Shown: piece after piece, positions 1-14,600 of the stretch
How the letters are laid out: each line of letters begins with the position of its first letter
How positions within the stretch are numbered: position 1 is the stretch's first letter
Notes under the pieces: generated by a model
What the model was told of the DNA's origin: nothing
Databases searched by the model: none
The model's input: only the letters and a program-made list of their open reading frames with translations
Made by a program: the position numbers and the translations under genes
Origin: Smittia aterrima
Lineage: Eukaryota > Arthropoda > Insecta > Diptera > Chironomidae
NCBI GenBank assembly: GCA_033063855.1
Contig: CP093829.1
Span: 1,188,243-1,252,242, forward strand
Length of the DNA stretch: 64,000 nucleotides
Reading direction: 5' to 3'

Positions 1-681
1 CTGATTTATTCAACAGCTTGCGGTCTGTTTTATTCAATTTTTTTTCTCACATACTTTTACTAGACCTAGGGGGTCGTTCGTAAGTCACGTATTGAAAAAT
101 TTGTTCTTGATTTTTCTTTGAAGTTTGCGAATGACTCATCGATCTCAACGTAATTTACGAATAATCCGGCTAAACTCTTTTTTATGCCTTTTTGTTTGAG
201 GAGAAAAACGTCTTCGCCACAAAATTGTGTGTTTTTTTTTTCAAAGCAATTCGATGATCGCAAAAGATGAGCTATAGTCCAAATAAGGCGATGCTGTGAA
301 ATCTCATTATTTTCAATGGGTTGGGAACGAGTTTACATTGTCATCGTCATTCGGCCGATGGACGATTTAATTTTGAGAGAAAAGGGCAAACATTTCTTGT
401 ACAATTTAAAAAGAAAGGAAATCTTGATTTTTATTACGTTCTCTGCCATCTTCTTCGTCGTAGCCTTCGTCTCGTTATTAGATAAAGCGATGTTAGGAAA
501 GGATATTGCATTTTTTCTGCTTCGCTTTATAGCTTCCAATTGTAAAGTGTACACTCTTGAGCTCGGCAAATACTCAAATTCAATAGAGTAGAGAATTAAA
601 GAAATTGTTAGAAGAGAACTTCAATCGTTTGGTATTGAAATAATTTTGTTGTTTGCTTTCCTTTCGCTTCTCTCTCCTTAG
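1..681 (+). other. Intron of the TRIM9 gene
   Basis: This stretch precedes the first TRIM9 exon I can recognise (682). The RING finger and B-boxes expected upstream in TRIM9 are not encoded here, so they must lie before the window. The open frames in this stretch have low-complexity, AT-driven composition and match nothing I know. The run ends in a polypyrimidine tract and a tag acceptor at 679-681. Confidence 0.6.
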
Positions 682-3600
682 ACTGAGCTATCACACAATC
701 TTCAGCAGCTATCAGAAAAGGCTCGATCAACAACCGAGTTTATTCAACGACTCAAAGGAATGAGCGACAAAGTGACGGTAAGCAAAAAAGGCACAAACGC
801 TCTTTTATTCACAAGAATAAACATTTCTGAAATGATTAAATTCTTCGGCATGTGGTTCGAAGAAGTTTTCCACTTGAAGCGTTAGCACATTGAAGCCAAT
901 CTCAATCCTGAAATGTCTCGCACAAAAACTTTGATTAATTTTCCCAATTCTTTGAAGTTCACGTCAGAAAAACGAGACTGCACTTTAACGAGCAGAGCAG
1001 TGCATAAACTTTTCCTGCATAATTGGAAAATTTCTTTCCGTCAAGTCAAAGTTTTCTTTAGTTCATGCTTTGAAAAACTTTTCCTTTTTTTGAGCTCGAC
1101 AGCAATTTGTCGGAAGGAGTTGGCAGTAGCAATGTTGCTCGCTTGAAATGCGAGTGTAAACTAATATTCTTGATTTCCTTCCTCTTTCAGGAGTCTTGCT
1201 TGGAATTTGAGCGACTTGTAAGTGCCCAATGTGAATCTCTAATTCAAATGATTCACGAGAGACGGGAATTTCTCATCGACACAATAAGAATTGACAGAGA
1301 AACAAAGTTGAGAACGTTAAAGGTAAATCAAAAACTTTTCGTTTCCTTCCTTGATTAAAACTAATGTCAAACTTCTCTTTTCATTTTATTTGCAGGAACA
1401 GCAACTAAATTGCACAGGAAAGCTACAACAAACGACCGGACTCATTCAGTTCTGTATAGAAGCTTTGAAAGAGACCGACAGTGCGGCGTTTTTGCAAGTG
1501 AGTTCATGTCGGAAAGTTAAATAGTTTCGATGGTCAAATCCTAACTAAGCCCAACGAGAGCGGATTATGACTCTCGATTGATTCACAAATTTCGTTATCA
1601 AAGTATTACATCCATTAACGAAACTTCTCCTTTTCCGATTGATATCCCCAGTTAAGCCGTAAAAATCCATTAAAATCCTATATAAGCGACATGTTACAAC
1701 ACATTTCTCCTCCTCCTGCTCCTACGTCTCTCCTTTCGCTGTATAAATACACAAACTCTTATCAGGATCGGAATTACAAAGCAGAAAAGAATGTTTTAAT
1801 GTCACGACACACGTTTTTTTTTTACACTTTTTTAATACTCCGTGCCGTTTCATTTTCCTCGAAATTCACAATTTCGTGAATTTTTCTTTTTTGCTCCCGA
1901 TTGTTCGTTCAACTTTGCTTAATGTAGAGCTGAAGCGGAATTTTTCATTAACATAAACGTCTGAGTTATTTTAAATGCTTCTCACTAATTAATTCCGTTG
2001 TTATCTGATTACAGGTTGGGTCAATGCTTATAAATCGTGTAGCTAACACGGACATGACGTGGCATCAAGAAGTAACGAATGCCGCTCCGAGAGTGTCACC
2101 GATTGTTGACTTAACACTAGACGATTCACATGTTATTAGGGCCATCGATAATCTGAACTTCGTCCAAATGAAACGTAAGTTGAATCGTCGGTCTGAAATC
2201 GAATTCTAAGTGTTTTTATTTTTAGTTTCATTAAATTTGTTTTCGAGTCGTGTCTTGAGTTATCTGTTTGAATCAAAAGTTATGCGCATTTAGTTGAGAG
2301 ATAATTACATTTAATTTGAATATTTTCTTGGCTCTTATTTCTTATTACTCTCTCTCGTTCACCTCTGTTCCTTTTATAAATTGAATTCTATTTGCTTCCA
2401 ACACGGAAGGCTCTATCTCATATCATTTCATAATTATTTGAACTGTTGTGCAAACAAGAACATTTGCAAAAAAAAAACTATAAAGTTAAATGTATCACTG
2501 AAAATATTTTATGCAGCTGTAGCTAAGGAAGGGGAAGAGAGAATGCCAGCAGGTGAGACATCATCATGATACTCTATTGAGAAATATCAAACATAGAAAC
2601 TATTAATAAATGTTTTCATGACAAAACGAAACATTTCAAATCAAGATCGCAAAATTGTTTTGTTGCTCCAACTTTAATTTCTTTTTTTTTCTCTCTCTCA
2701 ATGCAGTTCCAATGGCACCACAGATAATTCCGAAGGATTGCTCAGCTGAGAATAATTCTGTAACCGTTGCCTGGCAAGCACCTAATCACTCTTTTGTTCA
2801 GGGATACGTTTTGGAATTAGATGACGGAAGCGGGGGAGAATTTAGGGTAAGCATTAATACCGTTCGGTTAAATGATTTATGAAGTTTTTCTTCTCCTCGC
2901 CTCTCGCCCAGCGATTCGTGTATAAGACTTTTGAAGGAAGAAGCGAATTATGAAGGAATGAACAATGGTTAATGCTCACAATTTATTTTCGAATCACGTG
3001 TGGAAGCTTAAAGGGAAAGAAGAGAGAGAGAGAAAGCGAGTGACTTCATTCTTGGTGAATACCGAAAAATGAAATTTATCGATTTTCTTCTTCCTCTTCA
3101 ACTCACGTTGAATCAACTTCACTCGAGCCTGCTTCTCGCATTTCAAAAGCATCGAAATTAAAATCATTTTATGTAATATCCGTAAATTCTCATTAATTTC
3201 GCATTAAAGTTTAATGAAATAAAGAATGTTCCCATCGTTGCTCTTTCGTGTGCTGAAAAATATTTCCCATAATCATTTTTGATATTCATCTCTGAATAAT
3301 TTCCACTCGATAATGCAATGATGGAAAAACTCGGATAGTCGAAGGGGACACATTAAATCATGTATCATTAAAGCAGCCCCTCGGCCAATATAATTAAATA
3401 TAAATAACCTCGAGGAAAACTCGTTTTAGGAGCATCCATTAAAACATTCGTTCTTCGGATGGAAATGTTTTTCCCTTTTTACGAGCAAGTGCCATGTACA
3501 CGGAGCAAGAGAGAGAGGTCGAGGAGGAAAACATCAAAAACATGTTATCTAACTGAATTTTTGCGCCGTTTGTGGGTTTTCTATTTGAAAAAAAAGGGGA

Positions 3601-5654
3601 AAATGCTGAAAAGGGGAGATAGAGTGAATAGGCAAAGGCAGAGAAAAAAAAGTCATGAAAATATAAACACGTGAAGCACAAAAATATTATAGCTTGACTT
3701 GAAAAACTCAACAACATCAGCAAATAAAAGAAACGTTTCTCTTCTGGAAAAGTTATTCATGTCTCTGGATCACGTATACTCCCCGCTTCCATTTTCCGAG
3801 AGTGCGACCGAGGAGACACACCCTGGCCTTAATGGAATTTATCATTTAATTAACGTCTGAATATTTTCTGAACTTGCAGGAAGTTTATTGTGGCAAGGAG
3901 ACGATCTGTACGGTCGATGGGTTGCATTTCAACTCGATGTACAATGCACGTGTAAAAGCATTCAACTCAAGTGGAGAGGGCGAATATTCCGAGCTAATTG
4001 GATTACAGACTGCCGAAGGTGAGCAAAGCAACATTTCGTCTAATTAAATTCTTAAAGTTTACATTTCCCCTTTTGCTTGTTGTCGAAAGTGTCTCGACGA
4101 AATGCTGCAAAATACTTTTGATGATTTAATTTCTTGTGTAAATTTGATTTCCGATGAAGGAAAATAAAATATTTTCCTTTCTCCTCGCCCCTGACTCGAA
4201 CGACAACGTTCGTGGAATGTTATTCACCCTGTGTATGTTATTATTGAAAAACATAATAAAGATTTTCCTTTTTCCTCATCGCATTCCCCCAGCAAATGTT
4301 TTAGTTACAGTTCGCTCAATAAAAAAAACTTTGATTAAAAAACATTCTTTGCTTTCAATAAAAAAAAAATCTTTTCGTTCTCATAGTGCATGAGCGCTTT
4401 TTCCTTTGATGATGAATCATAAAAATTTCCCATCTTTTATTGTGTGTACTCCACCTTTGATGATTCGACTTTGAAAAATTTGTTTTGAATACTTTTCCCT
4501 TCTCCCTCCCCCGCGAATCATCTTTTAATGTTTTCTTTCTTTCTTTCTCTCGTTTTTATCACGATCAGTTTTCCAGTGACTGATTTGTTTTGCTTTCGAA
4601 AGTGCCAAAGCGAGACACATTAAGCATTTATCATGGCAATTTTCCTTTTTCCACACATTCCTTCGCTTTTCTCTTCTTGTATCGTTCAACGTTAGCTCGT
4701 TTAAAATTGCATCAACGTTCATAGTTTTTTTTTTCATTTCACATTCGATCGATGAATTTTTCCTTTGAAAATCAATCAAAGCCTCAATGAATGAATATTC
4801 GATGATGTTATGAAAAAAGAGAATCAAATTTGCTTCAATATCCATTTTCCATAATAGAATTTCTCTGTTGATTTTACTGAGTTTGAAAGCTCGTTTTAAA
4901 AGTTGGCGTTGAACGAAAAATTGCATTCATCAGACGATGGAAACAAAACTTGTTTAATTAAAATTGTAAATTAATCCTTTAACCATCTCTCTCTCTCTTT
5001 ACTAGTTGCCTGGTTCTCTTTTGATTCTCAACTGAGCGGCGGACTTTGTGCCGGATTACACTTCATGAATGACAACCGAACAGTTTCAGCCGACGGCTGG
5101 GAACATTCCGTGGCTCTCGGCTCCGTTGGATTCTCACGGGGAGTTCATTATTGGGAATTCACGATTGATAAATATAGTGCAGATACCGATCCCGCTTTCG
5201 GAATTGCGCGCATCGATGTCAGCCGAGATAAAATGTTGGGTAAATACATTTTTTTTGCCATTACACGTAGAGAGAGATTCTTTGATGTTACGATGCCATA
5301 AATCACAACATTTCGTGACCAACCATACTGATAATTTCAAATTAAAATTCCATCATTTCGCCAGGTAAAGACGATAAGGGATTTGCGATGTACATAGACA
5401 GACAGCGATCATGGTTTCAACACAATTCCATTCACGAGCGACGAGTTGAAGGCGGAATCTCGACTGGGAGCACGGTGGGTGTTTTATTGGATTTGGAACG
5501 CCACACACTACACTTCATTGTAAATGAAATGCCACAAGGTAGCGTAGCGTTTCGAGATTTATACGGCGTGTTTTATCCGGCCGTTAGTCTGAACCGAGAC
5601 GTAACTGTGACCCTTCACACGGGTTTAGAAGCTCCGCATATGGATTATCATTAG
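682..5654 (+). CDS. Trim9: E3 ubiquitin-protein ligase TRIM9, 3' part (coiled coil, COS box, FN3, SPRY)
   Basis: TRIM9 is a neuronal, microtubule-associated ubiquitin ligase that acts in netrin/DCC-dependent axon guidance and branching. Exons in continuous frame: 682-777, 1191-1322, 1396-1497, 2015-2174, 2517-2552, 2707-2846, 3880-4018, 5006-5239 and 5365-5654. The first three encode the coiled coil (TTGLIQFC matches the family). The 2015 exon is the COS-box region (LDDSHVIRAIDNLNFVQ). The 2707 and 3880 exons form the fibronectin type III domain (GYVLELDDGSGGEFR, GKETICTVDGLHFNS). The last two form the SPRY domain (GVHYWEFTIDKY, GVLLDLERHTLHF, FYPAVSLNR), ending at TAG 5652-5654. RING and B-box exons lie off the left edge. 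The 36-nt exon 2517-2552 sits between the COS box and FN3 and can be skipped without changing frame. An AATAAA lies at 6262-6267. Identification is very secure; the small exon is the least certain part. Confidence 0.93.
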
Positions 5655-8600
5655 ATTACGTTTCTCGGAAAAGATATTTAGTCATCGCTTGAGCTCATGA
5701 GTCACATGAGTGTTAAATAACATTCATTCACTCTTCGAGAGGGAGATACCACCGTAAAACAATTGTTGTAAGAGAAGTGAAGAAGAGCAAAGCCGCACAT
5801 CGAGAACACATTGTGCAGACGACATTGCACAACTCTCTTGTACATTAGTTCAAATGAACAACAGTCTCAACATAAACCCGTACGACAACAACGAGGACGA
5901 GCAGAATGAAAACTATTTCATTTAAAATAATTCCAAAGTTCTTATTGAATGTGAAACTTAAATGTTTAGATAGAGATTTATCAGAAAATTTACCATTATA
6001 AATCAATGATTGTAAATTGTAATTCAAACGGAACTTATTATCAGACATTACTAGGTAGTTACGGCATCAATCAAACTTACATAACATATCTCGGTTTATC
6101 CATTCAATCAAGAAAAAACCTTTTTAAAGTTTTTTGAATCTCAAAAACACGAAAATTTCCTTCTTTTTCATTCGCTTTTCGAGTTCAACGTTGGCATAGT
6201 TTTATTTCATTTCATTTTAATATGAGACCGACTCATCCCATTATGTCGGAGATTTAAAACCAATAAATCAGCAACGAGAGACAGAGAGAGAGCGAGTAAT
6301 TATTTCAATAAGTGGAAAGTAATTGAAAGTTTTGCGGTCGTTGCTCTCAGTCGTACCGAAAAAAAAACGAGAAATATTTCGATAATTAATGCCAGCTTTA
6401 CCACCCCAGAACCGCTATCATTAAACTCCCGTCAATGTGTGCACACGATAGGATCATTAATGAACAGGATCACAGTTATTAATGCACTTGGTTGAATCGC
6501 AAACACTAAAAATTTTAATGATGTCGCATCAAACAGGAAAATACCTTAAAGCCTTCCGATAATTAAATATCTCCCCAATGATTGCGGAACTAGCAAGCAA
6601 ACAAGCTTCCAGCAGCAATTACAAAACAAGTAAACAGTAAAACACAAACAGGGTCGCACACAATTTGCCATAAATATGAAACTTATTGATAGAGAGTATC
6701 TCTATCTCTGCTATCGCCCTCCTCTTAAAATTAATTGCCCAGACTTTCCAAGAGGAAACTGTAACTATAAATTATTATTGGTTCGAACACACAACAGCTC
6801 CGCTGCTCCTTTAGTCCGATGTACACTTTGTAGCGAATGAAACTTTAATTAATTTTTATTACTAATTTATTATGAAAATATAAAAATATACAATTGAAAT
6901 AAATCAAAAATCTTAATCTAACAAAAAAAAATTGAAAAACGCCTTTTTACATTTTGCGACTTACTTACAGCATCTCCACACCCGAAACGAAACGAAGCGA
7001 AACCTCGAAGGCGAGAAAGCTTTCTGTATGCAAATTTCAATCATTTTATCACAATTTGATCACAGAGTCATAAATTTTCGTCAACGAACAAACATTTATT
7101 CAGCATTTTTGTGTTACAACCAGTCTTTCGCCCTCGCTCTCTTCCTTTTCTTCCGCTCTGCTGATAAATGATTCACAGGAAAATCTCTAAAAATAAAACG
7201 AAGGAGTAGAAAGGATGAACAAAACAAGAAAGTGTTATCTAGAGCAACAACACGTGATGGCATAGAAGCTCTTCAAGCGAGAGAAAGAATGAATTATATC
7301 AACGAATTCCGACATTCCGAGGCAGCTTTTTGGAAAATTAATGTTCTAAAATGACAAAAAGCTTCATCTGACAGGGGACAGACATTCTTTCGAACATAAA
7401 TTTACATCGCCTGAGCCATCTCTAGAGAGGCTTCTTCCGTTTAGTGTTTCATTCATCCTTCCTTTCCGCTTTGATGCTTAAATTTTTAAATGGCTTAAAG
7501 AGAAATCTCTTTCGATTCGGTCTCTGACTTCTTGGTGAGAGCTTCTCCCGGAACAGAAAATAAAGTTGTAGCGAGATAATTCATGAGGTCGAAGGTGACG
7601 TAAGGACCAATCTGTGTACACGAATTCAATTTCCATTCTGATTCTATCGACTCTTCCAAAGCCATAAATATAAATGCGACTTTTCCGAAAGATTCTAAAC
7701 ATCACGAGAGAGAGAGTTTTCGGGGGAAGAGATGATAAAAGCCTTTACATTCTCATACCTTTCAGTTATTTTTCAATTTACTTCCGTTTCTCTTCCTGTG
7801 CTCGAAGGGCGACGATGATAATAACAAAAAATTGCATCAAATGGAGTAGAAAAATGGTTGAAAATTTTCTCGACGAATGTTTCGGAATAGATAACGAAAT
7901 TCTCCCACTGCTACATGGAACATTTATTTGCATTAAAATACAGCCAGCGGTGAATAACGAGAGGGGAGCATTCGTATTGTCCTCATCGCAACTCACGATC
8001 CTAGCACGACGCTATCAAACCATCTGAGCTTCATACATCAGTAGACTCAGCGTTAATTAATTTCATTCAAACTTGATAATTCGCCGCTTTGCTTTGTTAA
8101 ACTCGCTAACCGTAATGATCATTTTAATAACAGTTTTCTTCTTTTCATTTATTTCACCATCATCCTTCTGGGTTTGCTGTGAAAAAAACTTTATACAATG
8201 AGTTCATTCGAGTCTTCTTTTTGAAAATTTACATTTGAAAAATCGACGTAATAAATTTTTGCTCCAGTTTTTCCGTCTCTCTAGTATCATAAACAGCTAA
8301 TGACACGAAATTTGTTAAAACTTTTACGGCAAAAAAAAAGAAGCTACGAGGGAGTCATATAAATAAATCATAAAAATACTTTTCTTTATTTTAGGAAGCT
8401 CCGCTGATGTTTCTTTTATTCACTGGTGTTGAAATGTGATCTGAATATTAAAGTTGAGTGACGTGGAGCAACCTGAGCTCAGACATTTCTGTGCCACAAA
8501 TCACTTTCGAGCTCGTAAAGCGGTGGATGCAAAAGCAATGAAACAATTTTTACAAGTCGTTCAATGTTCATTGAAATAAATCTGTGTTTGAGCTTCGATG

Positions 8601-11600
8601 CGCAGCGTGTCTCAATATATATTTGAACAGCATGGGTTTGTTCACCCCTTCATCAAGAAATAAACTTTTTTTTTTTGCGACATATTGTGCAATGTTTGTT
8701 GAGGAAATCAAATTATTAGCTTAGCATAAAATAATGGGAAAATGTTTCTATTGCAACATCAACCGAGGCCTGCACTTGATTTAAATAAAATCATTTAAAA
8801 TAAAAGCGCTAATAGATTCGAACGATTAACGATGAATGAGACCGTCGATAATTAGAAATCCTATTAAGTCAGCATTGCTTCGAAAGTGTCATAAATCAAT
8901 TAACTAATTTATTTTATAATCTCGGCCGAGCATGATCACCAACGGAGACTTAAATAGATTTTTTTAAATTGAAATTAATTGGCTTTAATCTGTTTCGAAA
9001 AGTGAAAAACCGGAATGGAAAGGAAGAAGCATCGACTGCTTGTTAGAGTTAGAGGAGAAGACCAAACTGACAAATGAAATAAACATAACGGAGAGGAGAG
9101 GAAAAGAAATAAACCACAGCTCAAATTAAATAATTTATCACAATTCAACCATCATTTATGTTCTCATCTCCTGTCTCTGACTCGTACAACAATGATTTTT
9201 TAACACTCTCGTGTTTGATGAAATACCCTCAATTTAACACTCCCCATGAATGTACAGAATTTATATTTTTGTGTATTTTTCACACTTTCTACACACAATG
9301 GGCAAGATAAACAGCGATGAATGCTGTGTATGCGTGTACAACGTTCTCCGACTCGGCCGTAAACGTAAAGAGGAAAAATAATTCTTTCTAACCGCATTCG
9401 AGTCGAGGGAAAGCAAATAAATAAAACAAAGATGTGTTTTGGAACTACAGAAGCGATTATAAATAAAATCCGAAATACGCAACATCTGTGAGTAGTAAAC
9501 AACGTTTTAAAAGTCAGAGTGTCCTAGGGAAATCTCGGTGAGGGGACATTAAACGATCGAGATTTCGCAATAATAAAAAATGTCCAACTGTTCGAACAAC
9601 TAAATCGCTTCAATCATCGACTCAGAAAATAATCCAATCCGATCTAATGATTTCTCAACTTTAACATTTCTCTTTATTATTGTGAGATTGAATGGGAAAA
9701 TTTAAATTTCTTGTTTGCTCCTTTTTGTTGCTGCTTTGTTCGATATCTGTGTTTGAATAAGCAAAGCATTTTTCCTTTTGGGTGATTGGGATTTGCCACA
9801 GGTAAAAAGGTAAATCTAAGAGGGAGAGAATGTTTGCATTCCAAACGGTTCCTTCGTCCCAACAACCTCTCGGCTGAGCATTGTGCTCTAAGGCAAAAGC
9901 CGAATTGAATAATTTGTAAGACGATGGAACAGCACGTTTCCGTCTTCTGCGATGTCTGGCAGTAGATCGCTTCGTAAATTGAATGAGAATTTGATAGCAG
10001 CGAAACGCTTTAATGACGAATGCGATGATTTGTGAAAACTCTTATTGTTTAAGCGCGTCTTAGCGCACGTGGAATATTAAGGCTCTCGCTGACAGCATTA
10101 ATCATGATTAATATCTTGAATGATATCTCACTTTACGACGATTTTACGTAATTGCCAAGTTTTTTTTTTCTATCTCAAAGCATGACGAAGACACTAAGCC
10201 TCTAAATTTAAGATCGCTCATTTCTGCTGACGTTAATCGGACCGAAAGAAGACGAAAACTTGCTGACACTAGAAAGTTTCGCTTGCTGCTTGCCGATCCC
10301 CCAGAATTGATTTCCGATAAAAATTTATTCACGCATTTATAAATGATTATTTTGATTTTTTTTTTCTTCTTCTCTCTTGGTCCGGATGACTTGAAAAAGA
10401 TTTAGGCTTACACTGCATTTCTCTCTCGGGAGCTTCTTCTAACCGGAGCAAAAAAGCTATAAACCGATGCTCCATAAATATCAGATCTGCCCGTTTTGAG
10501 GCTGATGGGTTTGTTTTCCAATTGGCATTTGCTGGAGGCTCATAAATTATGTATAAATTTGTTCATTCACTTGTTTCAAGATATCTACTACCGCAGTGCA
10601 TACTTTTGGGGATAACATGAATGCTTTTGGGTTGTTTTTGTTTATACAAAAAAAGAAGAGAAGCTTGAGCCTATTGAGAGGCAAATCCAATGAAGCGGCG
10701 TGTAGGTCTTTGTGTCTTTCACGCAATCATTCGCTTTTTTTCTTTTTCTCTTTCACTTAAGCTTGGCAATAGATCTGCAAGAAGAAACATAAATCTACTT
10801 GAATTCGAATAAATATTCGTTGAAAAGACTTCCAGCCTATTATTTTCGCCTTGTCGTATCTGATTTTCCTCTTGTTGATTTTTTTTCTTGCGCTCGCTTC
10901 TTGCCATTATCTCTTAATGCTTCCTATGTCGGCGCCTAGTCTTTGCTATTATTATTATTATTGGTATATGATGCGCTTTATGTATGTTTTCTCTAAAGAT
11001 AATCTCATTTCAACAAAGAATACTTACTTACATACGATATTTGAATTTCATGCGAATAACATATGAATAATACTCCAGTCAACAAACAATAACGCTAACA
11101 AGTTTATTTTATCTCTGGCTCGACGCTCAACGCTCGAGATGGAAAGATTTGAAATATTATTTCTACTTGCACAAAGAGACAACTCAACCTCTGCACATGA
11201 AATGAAATGAAAGCAGCAGTTTAATCTGAATAATGAGCTCGGCTAGACAGAAGAGTTTTGAATAGTTTTATATCCCAAAAATTGTATCTTGAGCCAAGAG
11301 GATGAAAAAAGAGCCTTCTTGCTTTGCAATTTCACGACATCGCTTATGATATTATTAGAGTTGACATAAAAATTTCTTCTTTCGACATAAAAATATCATC
11401 TTCCCGAAAAAAAAATGAAATATTTCACAGTTGCCGATCTCCTCAAAAATTCAGAGTTTATTTCTCTTCATCTTCTTATTTCATTTCGGTGGAAAAGACA
11501 TTTGAAATGCGTTGATATTTTTATGTCTTTCCAATGTTTATCCTACTTCGAGACGAGCCAAAGAAATATGCTCAAGATAAACATTCTAACATATGGTGAA

Positions 11601-14600
11601 TTTGTAAAATAAATGTTGTTCTTCCACACATTTTATCCTCATGATGAGAAAAAAAAGTTTAATGCTCAATTAGAGCCTAACTAATTCGAGGGATCCCCGT
11701 CGTGAAAGAAATACAATATAAATCTTTCAATTAAAGACTCTCATATCCACCGCAAGTGAAGAAGTTCCTGAGGGAATATTTGTTGAATAAGTCACGTGTT
11801 GTTTATTTCGTAAATGATTCACAAAAAGAAAGATCGCAAGTCTCCAGAGCGCAATCTGTTTGGGAAAGAGTTTGCCGCAATTAAAATGTTTTAAATCTTT
11901 TTCTTTTGGACTGCGAGTGAAGCAAAAGAAAAGGTTTTTTTTTTGCGAAAGTCAAACAAATGTTTCATGATGAATTTGTTAAGTTTACGCAACAAGGAGC
12001 AAAGTAATAAACAAAACCATTAAGTCATGGAACAGCCTGAAGGATGTTGACTTATAACAAACTTTCCTCCTTTTCTTCTCTCGAGCGTGACATTATTTAC
12101 GAGTTCTTCCTACTACAGAAATATCAGAAATAGCCTTGTTAATGCTTCATTGACAAGTTCTCACTTGAAACTATCTAAACATTGTCGCAGTAGCTTCGAA
12201 ATATGATTTATTGCTAAAACCAGGAGACATTAAATTTTCCGTTCACTCACAATCGCTGTTGAAATGTCGTTTTAGGATATACGAGCGATTAAAGCGATGT
12301 TCATCGTACCTCGTGACTTTTCGAAAAATATTATTCAATCCATGTACACGGAAAAAAACGGCGAGTGTGAACAAACGATGTAAAAGTGTCTCACTTTTTA
12401 TATGAAAATAGAAAACATTTCGTACGATGATGATGCATGTTGCATTTCAAAACAAAACGCTCAACTCATTTGATATTCCATGGATCGTTCTTTAGTCGTT
12501 TATTTATTTTTCCAAGCCAAAGGAAAAGCATTAAAACGTTGCTTCTGGAAATTTGTGCTTCTGCTTTGTTCTGATTTCTATTGAAATCATTCAACAAAAG
12601 CCAACAAGAGTGAAGAAAAACAATAAAACGCAGAACACAAAAGAGAGAAATTCTTCACACAAACTTTGAGTAATTTGTTACAAATCAAACTTTAATTTGA
12701 CGTGAAAAACGCTCGTCACGAGCAAAGTTTTGAGTCAATAAAGTTTCTCAAATTTCTATCCAAACCAACTAACTTGTGTGTCTTCCGAACGTTCAAAGCC
12801 TGTCAGAAAAGTTTCTTGATAAGGGTGCGAGAGTGGAAAATTTTCTGCAATGTCTTCTCTGCTCAAGCTGAAAATTCTTCCACTGAAAAGTATACAAATT
12901 TAATCTCAAGCACTCGCTCACAATCGGGACATGCTTATGCTTGTGATGTCTTCTTCAAATTACATTTTGTCGCTTTTTAAAAACTACGCCTGCGGAATAA
13001 TAACGCAAACTAAAACGAGAAAAAAGTTTTCGCTTTCTTTTTGCAAGAAGGGAAGGTTCGTGACTAACGTCACTATCAAATTGGGAGAGCAAACTGAACA
13101 CATTTTATTGACATTGATGAAGGAAAGAGTTTGCCATTCCACGACGATATTCTTGCACGTTTCCCTAAAGACAAAGCTTTCGTGAATATTTTATCGAATT
13201 TCATCTCGAGTTTCACTTCCGAGAACGCAAAAGCTCTCAACTTTCTCGCTCTCTCGCGCAAACGACTTGTAATAAATTGAATTAACTCAATTTCCAATTT
13301 CCTTCCAAGCAAATGAACAGTAAGTAACTTGCAAGCCATCTAATTATGTGAAAAGCGAAGGGAGTTGATAAATTGACGATGAAAATGATTGTCGACTAGC
13401 TCCCGCCACCAAATCAGCTCCCCCGTTCCATAAAAATGTCAATATTAATGTAAATACTAATTGCTCAAGAGCACGGATACTAATTACTCTCTCGGCTGAT
13501 GGAGAAAAGCAAGCAAAGAAGATTAATTTATGGAGCGAGCTGAAATTAATGCCGTGATAGCTTCACTCGCATGCTTGATCACATCATTTAATCTCTTCCG
13601 GGCTTTTTCCATCCTCTTCCAATAACATGATGTGATTGGTAAAGCTTTGTCACCCTTTTGTTATCGAAGTTGTAAGGGAAAAGTTTGCATGAGCCAAGCC
13701 AGGAAACTGTTATTGAGCAAATGAAAGTTCACAGCCCAAAGCCAAATCATGCGGTTATTCTCATTTCACGTTGGAACAATATAATTAAATTAATTGCTTC
13801 AAGTTATTAGAACATTTAACAAGACGTACTTCCAGCCCCGGCTGTTCGTGAAGAGAAGAGCGCTACAGGGGTTTGATCCCGAGTCTTTAATTAAAACTGT
13901 CAGTCCTTCATAATATGCCTTAATTAAATCATCAACAACATCTTTTCGCAACTTCTCGAGTCGTGCTCGATGTTTTCGGATGAACCGTAAAATTATTTGG
14001 ATGAAGGTTCAAACTCATCGTGACCATAGCAAAGCTGAAGAGAGAAAATAAATCGGTCGAAGCTTGATCTTTGAGCTTGCGCCTCTCAAATCTGATGCGA
14101 TGTGAGATGAAAGTCAATCATTTCATGCCTTCTAGGCAAGCGAGAGTATTTATCAAAACAAGAGCACAACCGTTGACCAAACAAATATTTAAGACAAATT
14201 GCAGATGAACGAGATTTCTTTTCTTGTTCGTGTGACACATTATGGCTTGTGACCGATCAATCTAATCCATAAGCCTTCCAATCCATTTAACAAATAGCTT
14301 AGGATTTTGATTCAACAACGCTCCCGCTTGTATGAGTTGCTTGCTTTACTATTTAGGTTACTCAGATATTCAAAATCAGTTTAATCTATCGTAAAGTCTA
14401 GACGTGACTTTTATGAAACAGACAATTTAGGAGGAGCGTCAAAGTTTGTTTCGCTTCGAAGGTCTCCTTAGAACTTAACACTTGATGAAGATGCGCTTTC
14501 ACACTGATAACTCTCTGATTTATTACCACATGAAGTCTTCTGACGTTAGTTGCTGTCTTTTCTATGATAAAGGTCTTTGAAGATAATAGCGACAGAGTGA

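Noticed and set aside
1..681. Upstream TRIM9 exons (B-box) in the first 680 nt
   Set aside because: No Cys/His zinc-binding pattern in any frame; frames here are low-complexity.
7674..8027. 117-codon plus-strand open frame in the gene-poor region
   Set aside because: No domain, signal peptide or coding-like composition, and an opposite-strand frame overlaps it equally well.
13855..13885. T-arm-like ggtttgatccc stretch
   Set aside because: The flanks do not pair into a tRNA and no A-box lies upstream at the right distance.
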